In this document: in pieces, positions 29,759 to 40,883 of the stretch
Position numbering within the stretch: position 1 is the first letter of the stretch
Layout: each line of letters starts with the position of its first letter
Origin: Stomoxys calcitrans
Taxonomy: Eukaryota; Arthropoda; Insecta; Diptera; Muscidae
Direction: 5' to 3'
DNA length: 64,000 nucleotides
Assembly (NCBI RefSeq): GCF_963082655.1
Contig: NC_081553.1
Coordinates: forward strand, 48,058,889-48,122,888
Made by a program: the position numbers and the translations under genes
The notes under the pieces: generated by a model
Told to the model about the DNA's origin: nothing
The model's database searches: none
Seen by the model: only the letters and a program-made list of their open reading frames with translations

Positions 29759-31952
29759 GAAATATCGATTTTTAATGGACTTACGATGAAATTTTGAATT
29801 TTTGGATGGAGTCACGAATTAAGGCCCATTTCCCTCTAGGACGCATAGTTAAGGAGATACAGCCATTTTAAGTTTTCCAAGTGAAATTTCGATTTTTAAT
29901 GGACTTACGATGAAATTTCGAATTTTTGGATGGAGTCACGAATTAAGGCCCATTTACCTCTAGGACGCTTAGTTAAGGAGATACAGCCATTTTAAGTTTT
30001 CCAAGTGAAATTTCGATTTTTAGTAGACTTACGATAAAATTTCGAATTTTTGGATGGAGTCACGAATTAAGGCCCATTTCCCACTGGGACGCTTAGTTAA
30101 GGAGATACAGCCATTTTAAGTTTTCCAAGTGAAATTTCTATTTTTAATGGACTTACGATGAAATTTCGAGTTTTTGGATGGAGTTACGAATTAAGGCCCA
30201 TTTCCCTCTAGGACGCATAGTTAAGGAGATACAGCTATTTTAAGTTTTCTAAGTGCAACTTCGATTTTTAATGGATTTTCAATGATATTTCGAATTTTTG
30301 GAGTCACGAATTAAGGCCCATTTCCCTCTAGGACGCAGATACAGCCATTTTAAGTTTTCCGAGTGAAACTTCGATTTTTAATGGATTTTCAATGTAATTT
30401 CGAATTTTTGGATGGAGTCACGAATTAAGGCCCATTTCCCCCTAGGACGCTTAGTTAAGGAGATACAGCCATTTTAAGTTTTCCAAGTGAAACTTCGATT
30501 TTTAATGGATTTTCAATGAAATTTTGAATTTTTGGATGGAGTCACGAATTAAGGCCCATTTCCCTCTAGGACGCTTAGTTAAGGAGATACAGCCATTTTA
30601 AGTTTTCCAAGTGAAATTTCGATTTTTAATGGACTTACGATGAAATTTCGAATTTTTGGATGGAGTCACGAATTAAGGCCCATTTCCCTCTAGGACGCAT
30701 AGTTAAGGAGATACAGCCATTTAAAGTTTTCCAAGTGAAACTTCGATTTTTAATGGATTTTCAATGAAATTTTGAATTTTTGGATGGAGTCACGAATTAA
30801 GGCCCATTTCCCTCTAGGACGGTTAGTTAAGGAGATACAGCCATTTTAAGTTTTCCAAGTGAAACTTCGATTTTTAATGGATTTTCAATGATATTTCGAA
30901 TTTTTGGATGGAGTCACGAATTAAGGCCCATTTCCCTCTAGGACGCATACTTAAGGAGATACAGCCATTTAAAGTTTTCCAAGTGAAACTTCGATTTTTA
31001 ATGGATTTTCAATGAAATTTCGAATTTTTGGATGGAGTCACGAATTAAGGCCCATTTCCCTCTAGGACGCATAGTTAAGGAGATACAGCGATTTTAAGTT
31101 TTCCAAGTGAAACTTCGATTATTAATGGATTTTCTTTGATATTTTAAATTTTTTGATGGAGTCACGAATTAAGGCCCATTTCCCTCTAGGACGCTTAGTT
31201 AAGGAGATACAGCAATTTTAAGTTTTCCAAGTGAAACTTCGATTTTTAATGGATTTTCAATGAAATTTCGAATTTTTGGATGGAGTCACGAATTAAGGCC
31301 CATTTCCCTCTAGGACGCTTAGTTAAGGAGATACAGCCATTTTAAGTTTTCCAAGTGAAACTTCGATTATTAATGGATTTTCTTTGATATTTTAAATTTT
31401 TTGATGGAGTCACGAATTAAGGCCCATTTCCCTCTAGGACGCTTAGTTAAGGAGATACAGCAATTTTAAGTTTTCCAAGTGAAACTTCGATTATTAATGG
31501 ATTTTCTTTGATATTTTAAATTTTTTGATGGAGTCACGAATTAAGGCCCATTTCCCTCTAGGACGCTTAGTTAAGGAGATACAGCAATTTTAAGTTTACC
31601 AAGTGAAACTTCGATTATTAATGGATTTTCTTTGATATTTTAAATTTTTTGATGGAGTCACGAATTAAGGCCCATTTCCCTCTAGGACGCTTAGTTAAGG
31701 AGATACAGCAATTTTAAGTTTTCCAAGTGAAACTTCGATTATTAATGGATTTTCTTTGATATTTTAAATTTTTTGATGGAGTCACGAATTAAGGCCCATT
31801 TCCCTCTAGGACGCATACTTAAGGAGATACAGCCATTTAAAGTTTTCCAAGTGAAACTTCGATTTTTAATGGATTTTCAATGAAATTTCGAATTTTTGGA
31901 TGGAGTCACGAATTAAGGCCCATTTCCCTCTAGGACGCATAGTTAAGGAGAT
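29759..31952. repeat. Higher-order repeat with 2,342-bp offset, copy 2
   Basis: Matching markers: GAAATATCG at 29,759, GTGCAACTTCG at 30,253, GACGGTTAG at 30,818 and GCATACTTAAGG at 31,813. In the middle of the copy the offset changes to 2,466 bp (CAGCGATTTT at about 28,621 and 31,087), one extra monomer, then returns to 2,342. One stretch near 30,850-31,080 differs in monomer type from copy 1 at similar length, like a gene-conversion patch. Confidence 0.8.
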
Positions 31953-33539
31953 ACAGCCATTTTAAGTTTTCCAAGTGAAACTTCAATTTTTTTTGGATTT
32001 TCAATGAAATTTCGAATTTTTGGATGGAGTCACGAATTAAGGCCCATTTCCCTCTAGGGCGCTTAGTTATAAGTTTTCCAAGTGAAACTTCGATTTTTAA
32101 TGGATTTTCAATGAAATTTTGAATTTTTGGATGGAGTCACGAATTAAGGCCCATTTCCCTCTAGGACGCTTAGTTAAGGAGATACAGCCATTTTAAGTTT
32201 TCCAAGTGAAACTTCGATTTTTAATGGATTTTCAATGAAATTTCGAATTTTTGGATGGAGTCACGAATTAAGGCCCATTTCCCTCTAGGACGCATACTTA
32301 AGGAGATACAGCAATTTAAAGTTTTCCAAGTGAAACTTCGATTTTTAATGGATTTTCAATGAAATTTCGAATTTTTGGATGGAGTCACGAATTAAGGCCC
32401 ATTTCCCCCGAGGACGCTTAGTTAAGGAGATACAGCCATTTTAAGTTTTCCAAGTGAAACTTCGATTTTTAATGGATTTTCAATGATATTTCGAATTTTT
32501 GGATGGAGTCACGAATTAAGGCCCATTTCCCTCTAGGACGCTTAGTTATAAGTTTTCCAAGTGAAACTTCGATTTTTAATGGATTTTCAATGAAATTTTG
32601 AATTTTTGGATGGAGTCACGAATTAAGGCCCATTTCCCTCTAGGACGCTTAGTTAAGGAGATACAGCCATTTTAAGTTTTCCAAGTGAAACTTTGATTTT
32701 TAATGGATTTTCAATGTAATTTCGAATTTTTGGATGGAGTCACGAATTAAGGCCCATTTCCCCCTAGGACGCTTAGTTAAGGAGATACAGCCATTTTAAG
32801 TTTTCCAAGTGAAACTTTGATTTTTAATGGATTTTCAATGAAATTTTGAATTTTTGGATGGAGTCACGAATTAAGGCCCATTTCCCTCTAGGACGCTTAG
32901 TTAAGGAGATACAGCCATTTTAAGTTTTCCAAGTGAAACTTTGATTTTTAATGGATTTTCAATGTAATTTCGAATTTTTGGATGGAGTCACGAATTAAGG
33001 CCCATTTCCCTCTAGGACGCTTAGTTAAGGAGATACAGCCATTTTAAGTTTTCCAAGTGAAACTTCGATTTTTAATGGATTTTCAATGATATTTCGAATT
33101 TTTGGATGGAGTCACGAATTAAGGCCCATTTCCCTCTAGGACGCATACTTAAGGAGATACAGCCATTTAAAGTTTTCCAAGTGAAACTTCGATTTTTAAT
33201 GGATTTTCAATGAAATTTCGAATTTTTGGATGGAGTCACGAATTAAGGCCCATATCCCTCTAGGACGCTTAGTTAAGGAGATACAGCCATTTTAAGTTTT
33301 CCAAGTGAAACTTTGATTTTTAATGGATTTTCAATGAAATTTCGAATTTTTGGATGGAGTCACGAATTAAGGCCCATTTCCCTCTAGGACGCTTAGTTAA
33401 GGAGATACAGCCATTTTAAGTTTTCCAAGTGAAACTGCGATTTTTAATGGATTTTCAATGAAATTTCGAATTTTTGGATGGAGTCACGAATTAAGGCCCA
33501 TTTCCTTCTAGGACGCATAGTTAAAGAGATACAACCATT

Positions 33540-33891
33540 TTAAGTTTTCCAAGTGAAACTTCGATTTTAATGGAAATTCGATGAAATTTCGAATTTTTGG
33601 ATGGAGTCAAGAATTAAAGCCCAATTACCTCTAGAACCTATAGTTAAGGAGATACAGCCATTTTAAGTTTTCCAAGTGAAATTTCGACTTTTAATGGATT
33701 TTCGATGAAATTCAAAATTTTTGGAAGGAGTCACGAATTAAGGCCCAATTACCTCTAGAACCTATAGTTAAGGAGATACAGCCATTTTAAGTTTTCCAAG
33801 TGAAACTTCGATTTGTAATGGATTTTCGATGAAATTTTAAATTTTTGGATGGAGTCACGGATTAAGGCCCATTTCCCTCAAGGACGCATAG
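33540..33891. repeat. Diverged terminal monomers of the satellite
   Basis: The last three monomers carry many private changes: GAAATTCGATG, CCCAATTACC, TCTAGAACCTATAG, GAAATTCAAAATTTTTGGAAGG and CTCAAGGACGCATAG. The final one stops after GCATAG and passes into unrelated AT-rich sequence without a recognisable transposon junction. Confidence 0.85.
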
Positions 33892-34239
33892 ATATTTGAT
33901 TTCATTATTTTGCATTTACTCCTTGTTTGGAAAAATGGTCTGAATACATGCACCCAATTATTTCATTTCTTGTTGCATTTTAAACTTAATTATAAAAGTA
34001 TTCTCCTTACTATAAATAATGCTCATCCCACTAAAGTGTTTCAATATTCACACTTGAAAGCAGACTGTCTGAGACGCCTCACAAACACATACATTGAATG
34101 GCTTACAAATATGTGTATTAGACTAAAAGCCAACAGAAATTGGTTACATTTCCTACTTTAACTTATGTGCATATATTAATGGACAGGAATATAATGAAAA
34201 TCCTGATATAGTTAAGCAGAGGTGTCCAACATAGGTAGG
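33892..34239. other. AT-rich spacer, no gene seen
   Basis: Low-copy-looking AT-rich sequence between the satellite edge and the first interspersed element. An 83-codon frame at 33,910-34,161 (+) has no recognisable motif, no signal for translation and a composition typical of AT-rich DNA, so I do not call it a gene. Confidence 0.6.
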
Positions 34240-34690
34240 AACAAGTAAAATAATGCTAAATTCGGCCGGGCCTAATCATATATACACTCCACCATGGATC
34301 GCATTTGTCGAGTTCTTTTCCCGGTATCTTTTTATAGGCAAAAAAAGGATAAAAAAAGAGAATTGTTATGCTATTGGAGATATATCAAGTTTTTAATGTC
34401 GGAGACCATAGTAGAAGTCATTGTGCAAAATCTTAGTCAAATCGAATAAGAATTGAAGACAAGATCCCAAATCGGTTTATATGGGAGCTATATCAGGTTA
34501 TAGACCGATTTGAATCATACTTAGCCCAGTTGTTGTTGGAAGTCATAACAAAACCCCTCATGAAAATTTTCAACTAAATCGGATGAGAATTGCGCCCTCT
34601 AGAGGCTCAAGAAGTCAAAATCCACGATCGGTTTATATGACAGCTATATCAGGTTACATACCGATTTAAACCATACATAGCACAGTTGTG
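34240..34690 (-). mobile_element. Family A element, tail-side fragment
   Basis: Begins with the inverted tail (ACAAGTAAAATAATGC, then a TTCGGCCGGGCC hairpin arm and CACTCCACCATGGATCGC) and continues into modules with CGGTTTATATGGGAGCTATA and CAGCTATATCAGGTTA. It breaks inside a module at CACAGTTGTG, where retrotransposon sequence begins. The head end is missing. Orientation is tail to head on the + strand. Confidence 0.8.
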
Positions 34691-37243
34691 CCTCCTGGAA
34701 GCTTTTCTGCGAACAGGTCGATAGGGTTAATGACGCCGCCAAGATAAAAAAAGTTTCTCTCAAAAACTCATATCCAAACTGAAACTTTAGTAGACGACAT
34801 GCGAGTGAGAGCAGAGACAACGGAGGTCATGTTGAGGTTTTTGATGAAACCCCATTTTCCACAGGATACGAAAGGACTCACGAAATCTTGGAATCTTGGA
34901 ATAATGACGTTGATCGGAGGATTATAACAACGGAATTTATGGTGAAGGAATCCTTGAGGAGATGCTTCAAACCATTTAAGTCACCCGCACCTGATGGGAT
35001 TTTTCCGGCATTACTACAGAAAGAGGCAGACTATCTGGCGTCTCGTCTGGCCAAAATTTTCACAGCGTGGATAGGACTTTCATATACTCCGAAAGCCTGG
35101 CAGGAGGCAACGGTGGTGTTTGTACCCAAGCCCGGCAAGGCTATTTATGCGACACCAACGGTCTACAGACCCCTACGCCTTACATCCTTTCTACTCAAAA
35201 CCATGGAAAGTATTGTGGACACCATGTTAAAAAGTTTGACATAGAGCGATCTGCTCAAATACAAACAGCATGCCTATGCCAAGGCAAGGTCAGTGGAGAC
35301 TGTCAAGCACTAGGTTGGGCATAAAATAGAAGAATTCTTCGATGCCAAAACGTACACCCTGGCGGTATGCATTGACATCGAGGGGGCTTTAAACAATGTG
35401 CGGACCGACACACTGATCCAATCCTTAGACCATTACCGGGTGGACCCGGTCCTTAGAGACTGGATAAACCATACGCTAAGGAACAGGTGGATATATTGTG
35501 TGTCGCATGGCATAAATATAAGGTAGAGAGTGGCACAGGGCAAGCCACAGGGGGGCATTTTATCGCCACTCCTATGGGTGACCACCATAAATGACCTATT
35601 ACGGATGCTGACTGAGGAGGGATTTGAACCCGTCTGCTACGCAGACGATGTTATAATACTTCTAAGGGGTGAAGATCCGATCGAGCTATGCCGAAGGGCC
35701 GAAAGGGTGTGGCATATGGCATATTACTGAGCTAGACCCAGAGGTCTCAATGTTAACCCAGAGAAGACTGAAATATGCCTGTTCACAGTGAAGGCGAAGG
35801 TGGGCCAATTTGACGCATCACGTTTCCTCAATAAGACGGTTTCGATATCTGACAAGGTCAAATACTTAGGTGTGATTTTGGACAGGAAACTGAATTGAAA
35901 GTGTCACATTCAGGAGCGTACTGAGAAGGCTCACAAATGTTGGGCACTATTCAGACGGGCCGTGGGCTCGAAATGGGGCCTGAATCCTAGGATAGTCCAC
36001 TGGCTTTACAGGAGCATGATTAGACCAATACTTACTTACGCCTCAGTAGTTTGGTGGACTGCTTTGGAGAAAAACTGCAACATAAGGACCATACAGCAGG
36101 TTCAGAGAACATGTTGTCTTGGCGGAGCGATGAGGACCACGCCTACTAGGGCACTGGAGACTATTCTAGATATCCGACCTATTGACATACAGATTAAATG
36201 TGAGGCAGCCACTGCGGCTATGAGACTTAAGGCGATGGGAGAATGGATTGAGGATAGGAGCAGCTCATACCATCGCGGTATAATCGAGGCGACGATAGGA
36301 ATAGGAAAGGAAGGGAAGAGGTTTCCGATCGATACCTGAGATGAACCCTGAAGTCGAGTGCGAGGAACTGCTGCCATCGGCACAGTCTTGGATTGACGGA
36401 ACCCTAGTATTGCCATCTGGAAGATAATGTTACACGGATGGATCAAAGCTAGAGGACAGAGTGGGCCTGGGGGTTTACATTGAGAACCGAGGGACTGAGA
36501 TCTGTTTTAGACTGCCTGACCATAATGACGGTCCTGCAGGTGGAGATCCGGCGCGATCACGAAATGCGTGAAGTGGTGTGGTGCTAACGCGAGGACTTCG
36601 AGTGTGAACATCTTTAGTGACAGTAAAATTGCCATAAGGGCAATGACAACCAGGACGGTAAGGTCACGAACAGTCTTGCAGTGTAAGAAGGAGATTAACG
36701 CCTTATCTGAGGATGACAAAATTCGCATCGTTTGGGTGCCGGGCCATAACGTAATAATGGGAAATGAAAGGGCAGACAATTTGGAGGTGAAGGCCAGAGG
36801 ACTGCCGCCAATAAACTTGGTTAACCCGAAGCCTTTTGGGTCGGCTCAGTCCGAGTTAAGGGCGTGGGCGACCGAGTGGGAGACGAATGCGCATGCAACA
36901 TTGTGGAACAGCGAAACGGTCGGTAGGACGGCGAAAATCCTATGGGAGGATCCAGATCGTGAAAAGACGAGGCTATTACTGAAAGGAAGCATGAAGGAGG
37001 TCAGTATAGCCGATTACTGGCTTAGGTATCATAACGGTGCGGCAAGTGATAACATGTGTAGGGCATGCGGGGAAAATGATGAGACGTTGGAGCATTTCCT
37101 TTGTCATTGCCCGGCTTTCTCGTCCAACAGATACCGGCACTTGGGAGAAGACACAATATCAGACATGAACCAACTTAGGGGAGTGGTATTGAAAACAATT
37201 TAGGATGTTATAAGTAGCACGGAATTCCTAACAAAAATTCTTA
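34690..37243 (+). pseudogene. Non-LTR retrotransposon ORF2 remnant: reverse transcriptase plus RNase H
   Basis: Decayed ORF2 for target-primed reverse transcription. Open stretches are 34,888-35,244, 35,530-35,730, 35,962-36,339 and 36,568-37,203. RT landmarks in order are SPAPDGIFPALLQ, VYRPLRLTSFLLKTME, GKPQGGILSPLLW and the catalytic CYADDVIIL (YADD at about 35,638-35,649), then KYLGVILDRKLN. An RNase H domain follows, with FSDSKIAI and WVPGHN...GNERAD, and then a Cys-His motif CRACGENDETLEHFLCHC near the end. In-frame stops (35,242; 35,524; 35,728; 35,896; 36,425) and frameshifts around 36,340-36,560 disable it. An RNase H domain after RT fits the I/LOA/R1 group rather than Jockey; the exact clade is uncertain. 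The endonuclease is missing, so the copy is 5'-truncated. Confidence 0.9.
36568..37203 (+). pseudogene. RNase H and C-terminal Cys-His segment, longest open piece of the remnant
   Basis: A 211-codon open stretch within the retrotransposon remnant. It starts inside RNase H: FSDSKIAI carries one catalytic Asp and VPGHNVIMGNERAD the last catalytic region. The domain's N-terminal Asp lies upstream in CYTDGSK, behind a nonsense codon at 36,425, and the region of the catalytic Glu is scrambled, so no active RNase H can be made. The C-terminal CRACG...HFLCHCPAF motif (C-x2-C-x7-H-x3-C spacing) is typical of ORF2 ends. It ends at a TAG 40 bp before the next element head. Confidence 0.85.
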
Positions 37244-39330
37244 TTTTTATACCCTCCACCATAGGATGGGGATATACTAATTTCGTTATTCTGTTTGTAA
37301 CATCTTGAAATATGAGCCTATGACCCTATAAAGTATATATATTCTTGATCGTCATGGCATTTTAAGTCGATCTAGCCATGTCCGTCCGTCTGTCCATCCC
37401 TCCGTCTGTCTGTCGAAAGCACGCTAACTTTCGAAGGAGTAAAGCTAGACGCTTGAAATTTTGCACAAATACTTTTTATTAGTGCAGGTCGGTTGGGATT
37501 GTAAATGGGCCAAATCGGTCCATGTTTTGATATAGCTGCCATATAAACCGATCTTGGGTCTTGACTTCTTGAGCCTCTAGAGGGCGCAATTCTTATCCGA
37601 TTCTTATCTTGACTTTTTGAGCCTCTAGAGGGCGCAATTCTCGTCCGATTTAACTGAAATTTTGCATCAAATGTTTTGGTATCACTTCCAATAATTGTGC
37701 TTAGTATGGCGCAAATCGGTACATAACCTGATATAGCTGCCATATAAACCGATCTTGGATCTTGACTTCTTGAGCCAATAGAGCGAGCAATTCTCATCTG
37801 ATTTGGCTGAAATTTTGTACGAGGTGTTTTGTTATGACTTCCAATAACTGTGCTAAGTATGGCGTAAATCGGTCCATAATCTGATATAGCTGTCATATAA
37901 AACGATCTTGGATCTTGACTTCTTGAGCCTCTAGAGGGCGCAATTCTCATCCGATTTGACTGCAATTTTGCAAGGAGTTTTTCGGTATCACTTCCAACAA
38001 CTGTGCTAAGTATGATTCAAATCGGTTTATAATCTTGTATAGCTGTCATATAAACCGATCATGGATCTTGACTTCTGGAGCCTCTAGAGGGCGCAATTCT
38101 TATCCGATTTTATTGAAATTTTGCTCGTAGTGTTTTGGCATCACTTCCAACAACTACGCTAAGTGTGATTTAAATCGGTCCAAGTTTTGATATAGCTGCT
38201 ATATAAACCGATCTTGGGTCTTGAATTCTTGAGCCTCTAGAGGGCGCAATTCTCGTCCGATTTAACTGAAATTTTGCATGAGGTGTTTTGGTATCACTTC
38301 CAATAACTGTGCTAAGTATGGCGTAAATCGGTATATAACCTAATATAGCTGCCATATAAACCGATCTTGGGTCTTGAATTTTTGAGCCACTAGAGCGCGC
38401 AATTCTCATCTGATGTAGCTGAAATTTTGCATGAGGTGTTTTGTTATGACTTCCAATAACTGTGCTAAGTATGTCGTAAATCGGTCCATAACCTGATATA
38501 GCTGCCATATAAACCGATCTTGGGTCTTGACTTCTTGAACCTCCAGATGGCGCAATTCTTATCCGATTTTATTGAAATTTTGCTCGTAGTGTTTTGGTAG
38601 CACTTCCAAAAACTACGCTAAGTATGGTTTAAATCGGTCCATGTTTTGATATAGCTGCCATATAAACCGATCTGTGATCTTGACTTCTTCGACCTCTAAA
38701 GGGCGCAATTCTCATCCGATTTGGCTGAGATTTGGTACAACGGCTTCTCTCATGACCTTCAACATACGTGTCTAATATGGTCTGAATCGATCAATAGCTT
38801 AATACAGCTCCCATATAAACCTATCTCCCGATTTTGCTTCTTGAGCCCCTACAAGGCGCAATTCTTATCCAAATGAACTGAAATATTACATAATGACTTC
38901 TACAATGTTCAGCATTCATTTATGATCCGAATCGGACTATAACTTGATATAGCTTCAGTAGCATAACAATTCTTATTCAATATTCTATTGGGTTGCCCAA
39001 AAAGTAATTGCGGGTTTTTCATATAGTCGGCATTGACAAATTTTTTCACAGCTTGTGACTCTGTAATTGCATTCTTTCTTCTGTCAGTTATCAGTTGTTA
39101 CTTTTAGCTTGCTTTAGAAAAAAATTGTAAAAAAAGTATATTTGATCAAAGTTCATTCTAAGTATTATTAAAAATGCATTTACTTTCTTTTAAAAAATCC
39201 GGAATTACTTTTTGGGCAACCCAATATGTTTGTTTAAAAAGAGATACCGCGCATAGAACTCGACAAATGCGATCTATGTTGGAGGATATATAAGATTCGG
39301 CCCGGCCGCACTTAGCACGCTTTTACTTGT
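37244..39330 (+). mobile_element. Family A element, near-complete copy with ten modules
   Basis: Head at 37,244 (TTTTTATACCCTCCACCATA), then CCCTATAAAGTATATATATT and a GTCC/GTCT core at 37,379-37,415. Modules follow, with anchor GCTGCCATAT at 37,535, 37,736, 37,889, 38,042, 38,195, 38,348, 38,501, 38,654 and 38,807. All spacings are 153 bp except the first, 201 bp, which holds a 48-bp internal tandem duplication round CTCTAGAGGGCGCAATTCT. The tail (GGAGGATATATAAGATTCGG, hairpin TTCGGCCCGGCCG, CTTTTACTTGT) ends at 39,330. A MITE is nested at 38,988-39,224. Long frames on the reverse strand (37,372-37,965 and 38,170-38,508) are 51-codon periodic by-products of 153 = 3 x 51. Confidence 0.88.
38988..39224. 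mobile_element. Mariner-type MITE, 237 bp
   Basis: Terminal inverted repeats TTGGGTTGCCCAAAAAGTAA and TTACTTTTTGGGCAACCCAA are flanked by TA on both sides (38,986-38,987 and 39,225-39,226), the target duplication of Tc1/mariner elements. There is no transposase. Its right 85 bp or so (AAAGTTCATTCTAAG onward) matches the 3' end of the mariner remnant at 50,785-51,278, including the last codons, so it is an internal-deletion derivative of that type of element. It sits in the tail region of a family A copy. Confidence 0.95.
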
Positions 39331-40429
39331 AAGAGGTTACTTTGTAGTTTTTACAGCGCAAAACAAGCTGATTACTGGCTGAGATTTTGTGTTAGTGGAG
39401 GTTATAAAAAGTTGATCAGGCCAAACTTAATGGCCTGTTTCTCCATGTTTCTGAAAAATTGTTAGTGTTCCAATAGTTCTTCTCTTCCTAAAGATATTAC
39501 CATTCTGTATACAAGAATTGACTAAACGATTGCCCTTCTCAGCACCAACTCACACATAGACAACAATACAGGAAATTGGGATAACATACACTTAGCCAAG
39601 TGAGGTCACATTTGGTATTAATTAATTTGCAAAAGCATAACCGAGAGAGAGGGAGAGAGAGAGCGAGAGAGCATGAAAGGGCAAGAGACAAAGGCCGAAT
39701 GGGAGACCAAAGCAACATGTAATACTTAAACATATAAATTTACTATTACATGGACATAGGAGCAAAACCAAAGTTTCTCACAAACTCATTTCCGAAAGAA
39801 TATATCCAAAAGTTTGGGATATGTTCTCCAATTCCTGGTAAACATTCCTTTTGTGTTTAGAGAATTTCCAAAGGCAGATAGAACAACAGGGCATACGAAC
39901 GGACCATGTTGTTGCTATCACATACAAGTTTGAAGTTTACACTTGCCTCTATTGTTTAATTAGCTTAATTAATAGTTAAATCTAATTTGCATGCATTCAA
40001 ATTCATTTACAACACTGGGATTTATGGTAGCCACAAAAATATTTGTGAAATTTTGCACTTGCAAGCAAGCGTGAAATGTTATTACTTAGACGGTAAGTTT
40101 TTCGTAATGTGATGCCATTCATTTTAAGTGGGGATTTTGGTTAGGCAAAATTTAACACAATGCTGAATTGGGATTGCCATAAAGGAAATTGTAAAGTAAA
40201 TAAAGCTCAAATTGATAATATTAGTAACACTTAGAGTTTTAATCCTATTATGCTGAAGTAGTGTTGGTTGCATCGAATGTTAAAAGTTGCATATGTTAGA
40301 CTTTATGTTTATGGGGGGAGTTTTTGGAATGACAATAAAGCAAAACTGGCTTCGGGAAGCCAATGTGGACAATAGCTAGTGGTAATGTGGATACCCTACA
40401 TAGGGATCCTATAAAAGTTTGCTTGAAAA
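39331..40429. other. AT-rich low-copy spacer
   Basis: No gene or recognised transposon. It holds a GA-rich purine tract at 39,643-39,673. A 64-codon reverse frame over that tract is low-complexity Ser/Leu and not a gene. Confidence 0.6.
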
Positions 40430-40883
40430 GTAGCATCTTTCGTCGTAATTCGATGAAAAATGCAGTATTTATGCACCCATAGCAGCTATATCCAAGTATG
40501 GTCTGATTTAGACCAAATTCAGGACGGATATAGAGTGATCTAACAAATACTAGTCACTGTTCACTTTTGCAGAACAAAATATTAGTCTTTTTGGCAGCTT
40601 TATCCAAATATAGATCGATCTGAACCATATAGGACACGGCTATCGAAAAGCCTAACATAAGTCAATGTGTCAAATTTCAGCGAAATAAGATAATAAATGC
40701 GCCTTTTATGGGGCCAAGACTTTAAATCGAGGGATCGATCTATATGGCAGCTATATCCAAATCTAGACCAATCTGAGTCATCTTCAAGAAGGAAAATGCG
40801 CCTTTCATGGGCTCTAAACCTTAAATCGAGACATCGGTCTATATGGCAGCTATATCCAAGTATGCAATAATCTGCGCTTAACT
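40430..40883 (-). mobile_element. Family B element fragment
   Basis: Starts in the subterminal region (CTTTCGTCGTAATTCGATG) without a recognisable tail, continues through modules with ATAGCAGCTATATCCAAG and ATATGGCAGCTATATCC, and stops at 40,883 where another element's tail AAACAAGTAAAA begins. The stop lies 38 bp after a GCAGCT module anchor. Confidence 0.75.

Larger units (their letters stand above)
1..33891. repeat. 124-bp satellite DNA array
   Basis: Head-to-tail tandem array that runs in from the left edge and ends at about 33,891. Successive GTGAAACTTCG starts at 4, 128 and 252 give a 124-bp monomer. The first consensus has 44 G+C in 124 (about 35%), and about 270 copies fit. Conserved landmarks in order are GTGAAACTTCGATTTTTAAT, the pair TTTCGAATTTTTGGATGGAG, CACGAATTAAGGCCCATTT, CTCTAGGACGC and GGAGATACAGCC. 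Monomers are mostly very similar, with recurring diagnostic variants and 107-bp deletion forms. Because 124 is not a multiple of 3 and stops are frequent, the longest frame is 62 codons (7,803-7,991), which I regard as chance. No transposon interrupts the 34 kb, which suggests active homogenisation. I do not recognise the family; a centromeric or other heterochromatic location is possible but not shown. Confidence 0.98.

Noticed and set aside
1..33891. CRISPR-like array
   Set aside because: The repeat has no constant-repeat and variable-spacer division; the whole 124-bp unit is conserved, as in a satellite.
1..33891. CENP-B box in the satellite monomer
   Set aside because: I looked for the TTCG....A..CGGG pattern and did not see it; absence does not exclude a centromeric role.
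33910..34161. 83-codon frame just after the satellite
   Set aside because: No domain, no codon bias and an AT-rich composition that yields such frames by chance.
39539..39733. Ser/Leu-rich reverse frame
   Set aside because: It is the complement of a GA microsatellite.
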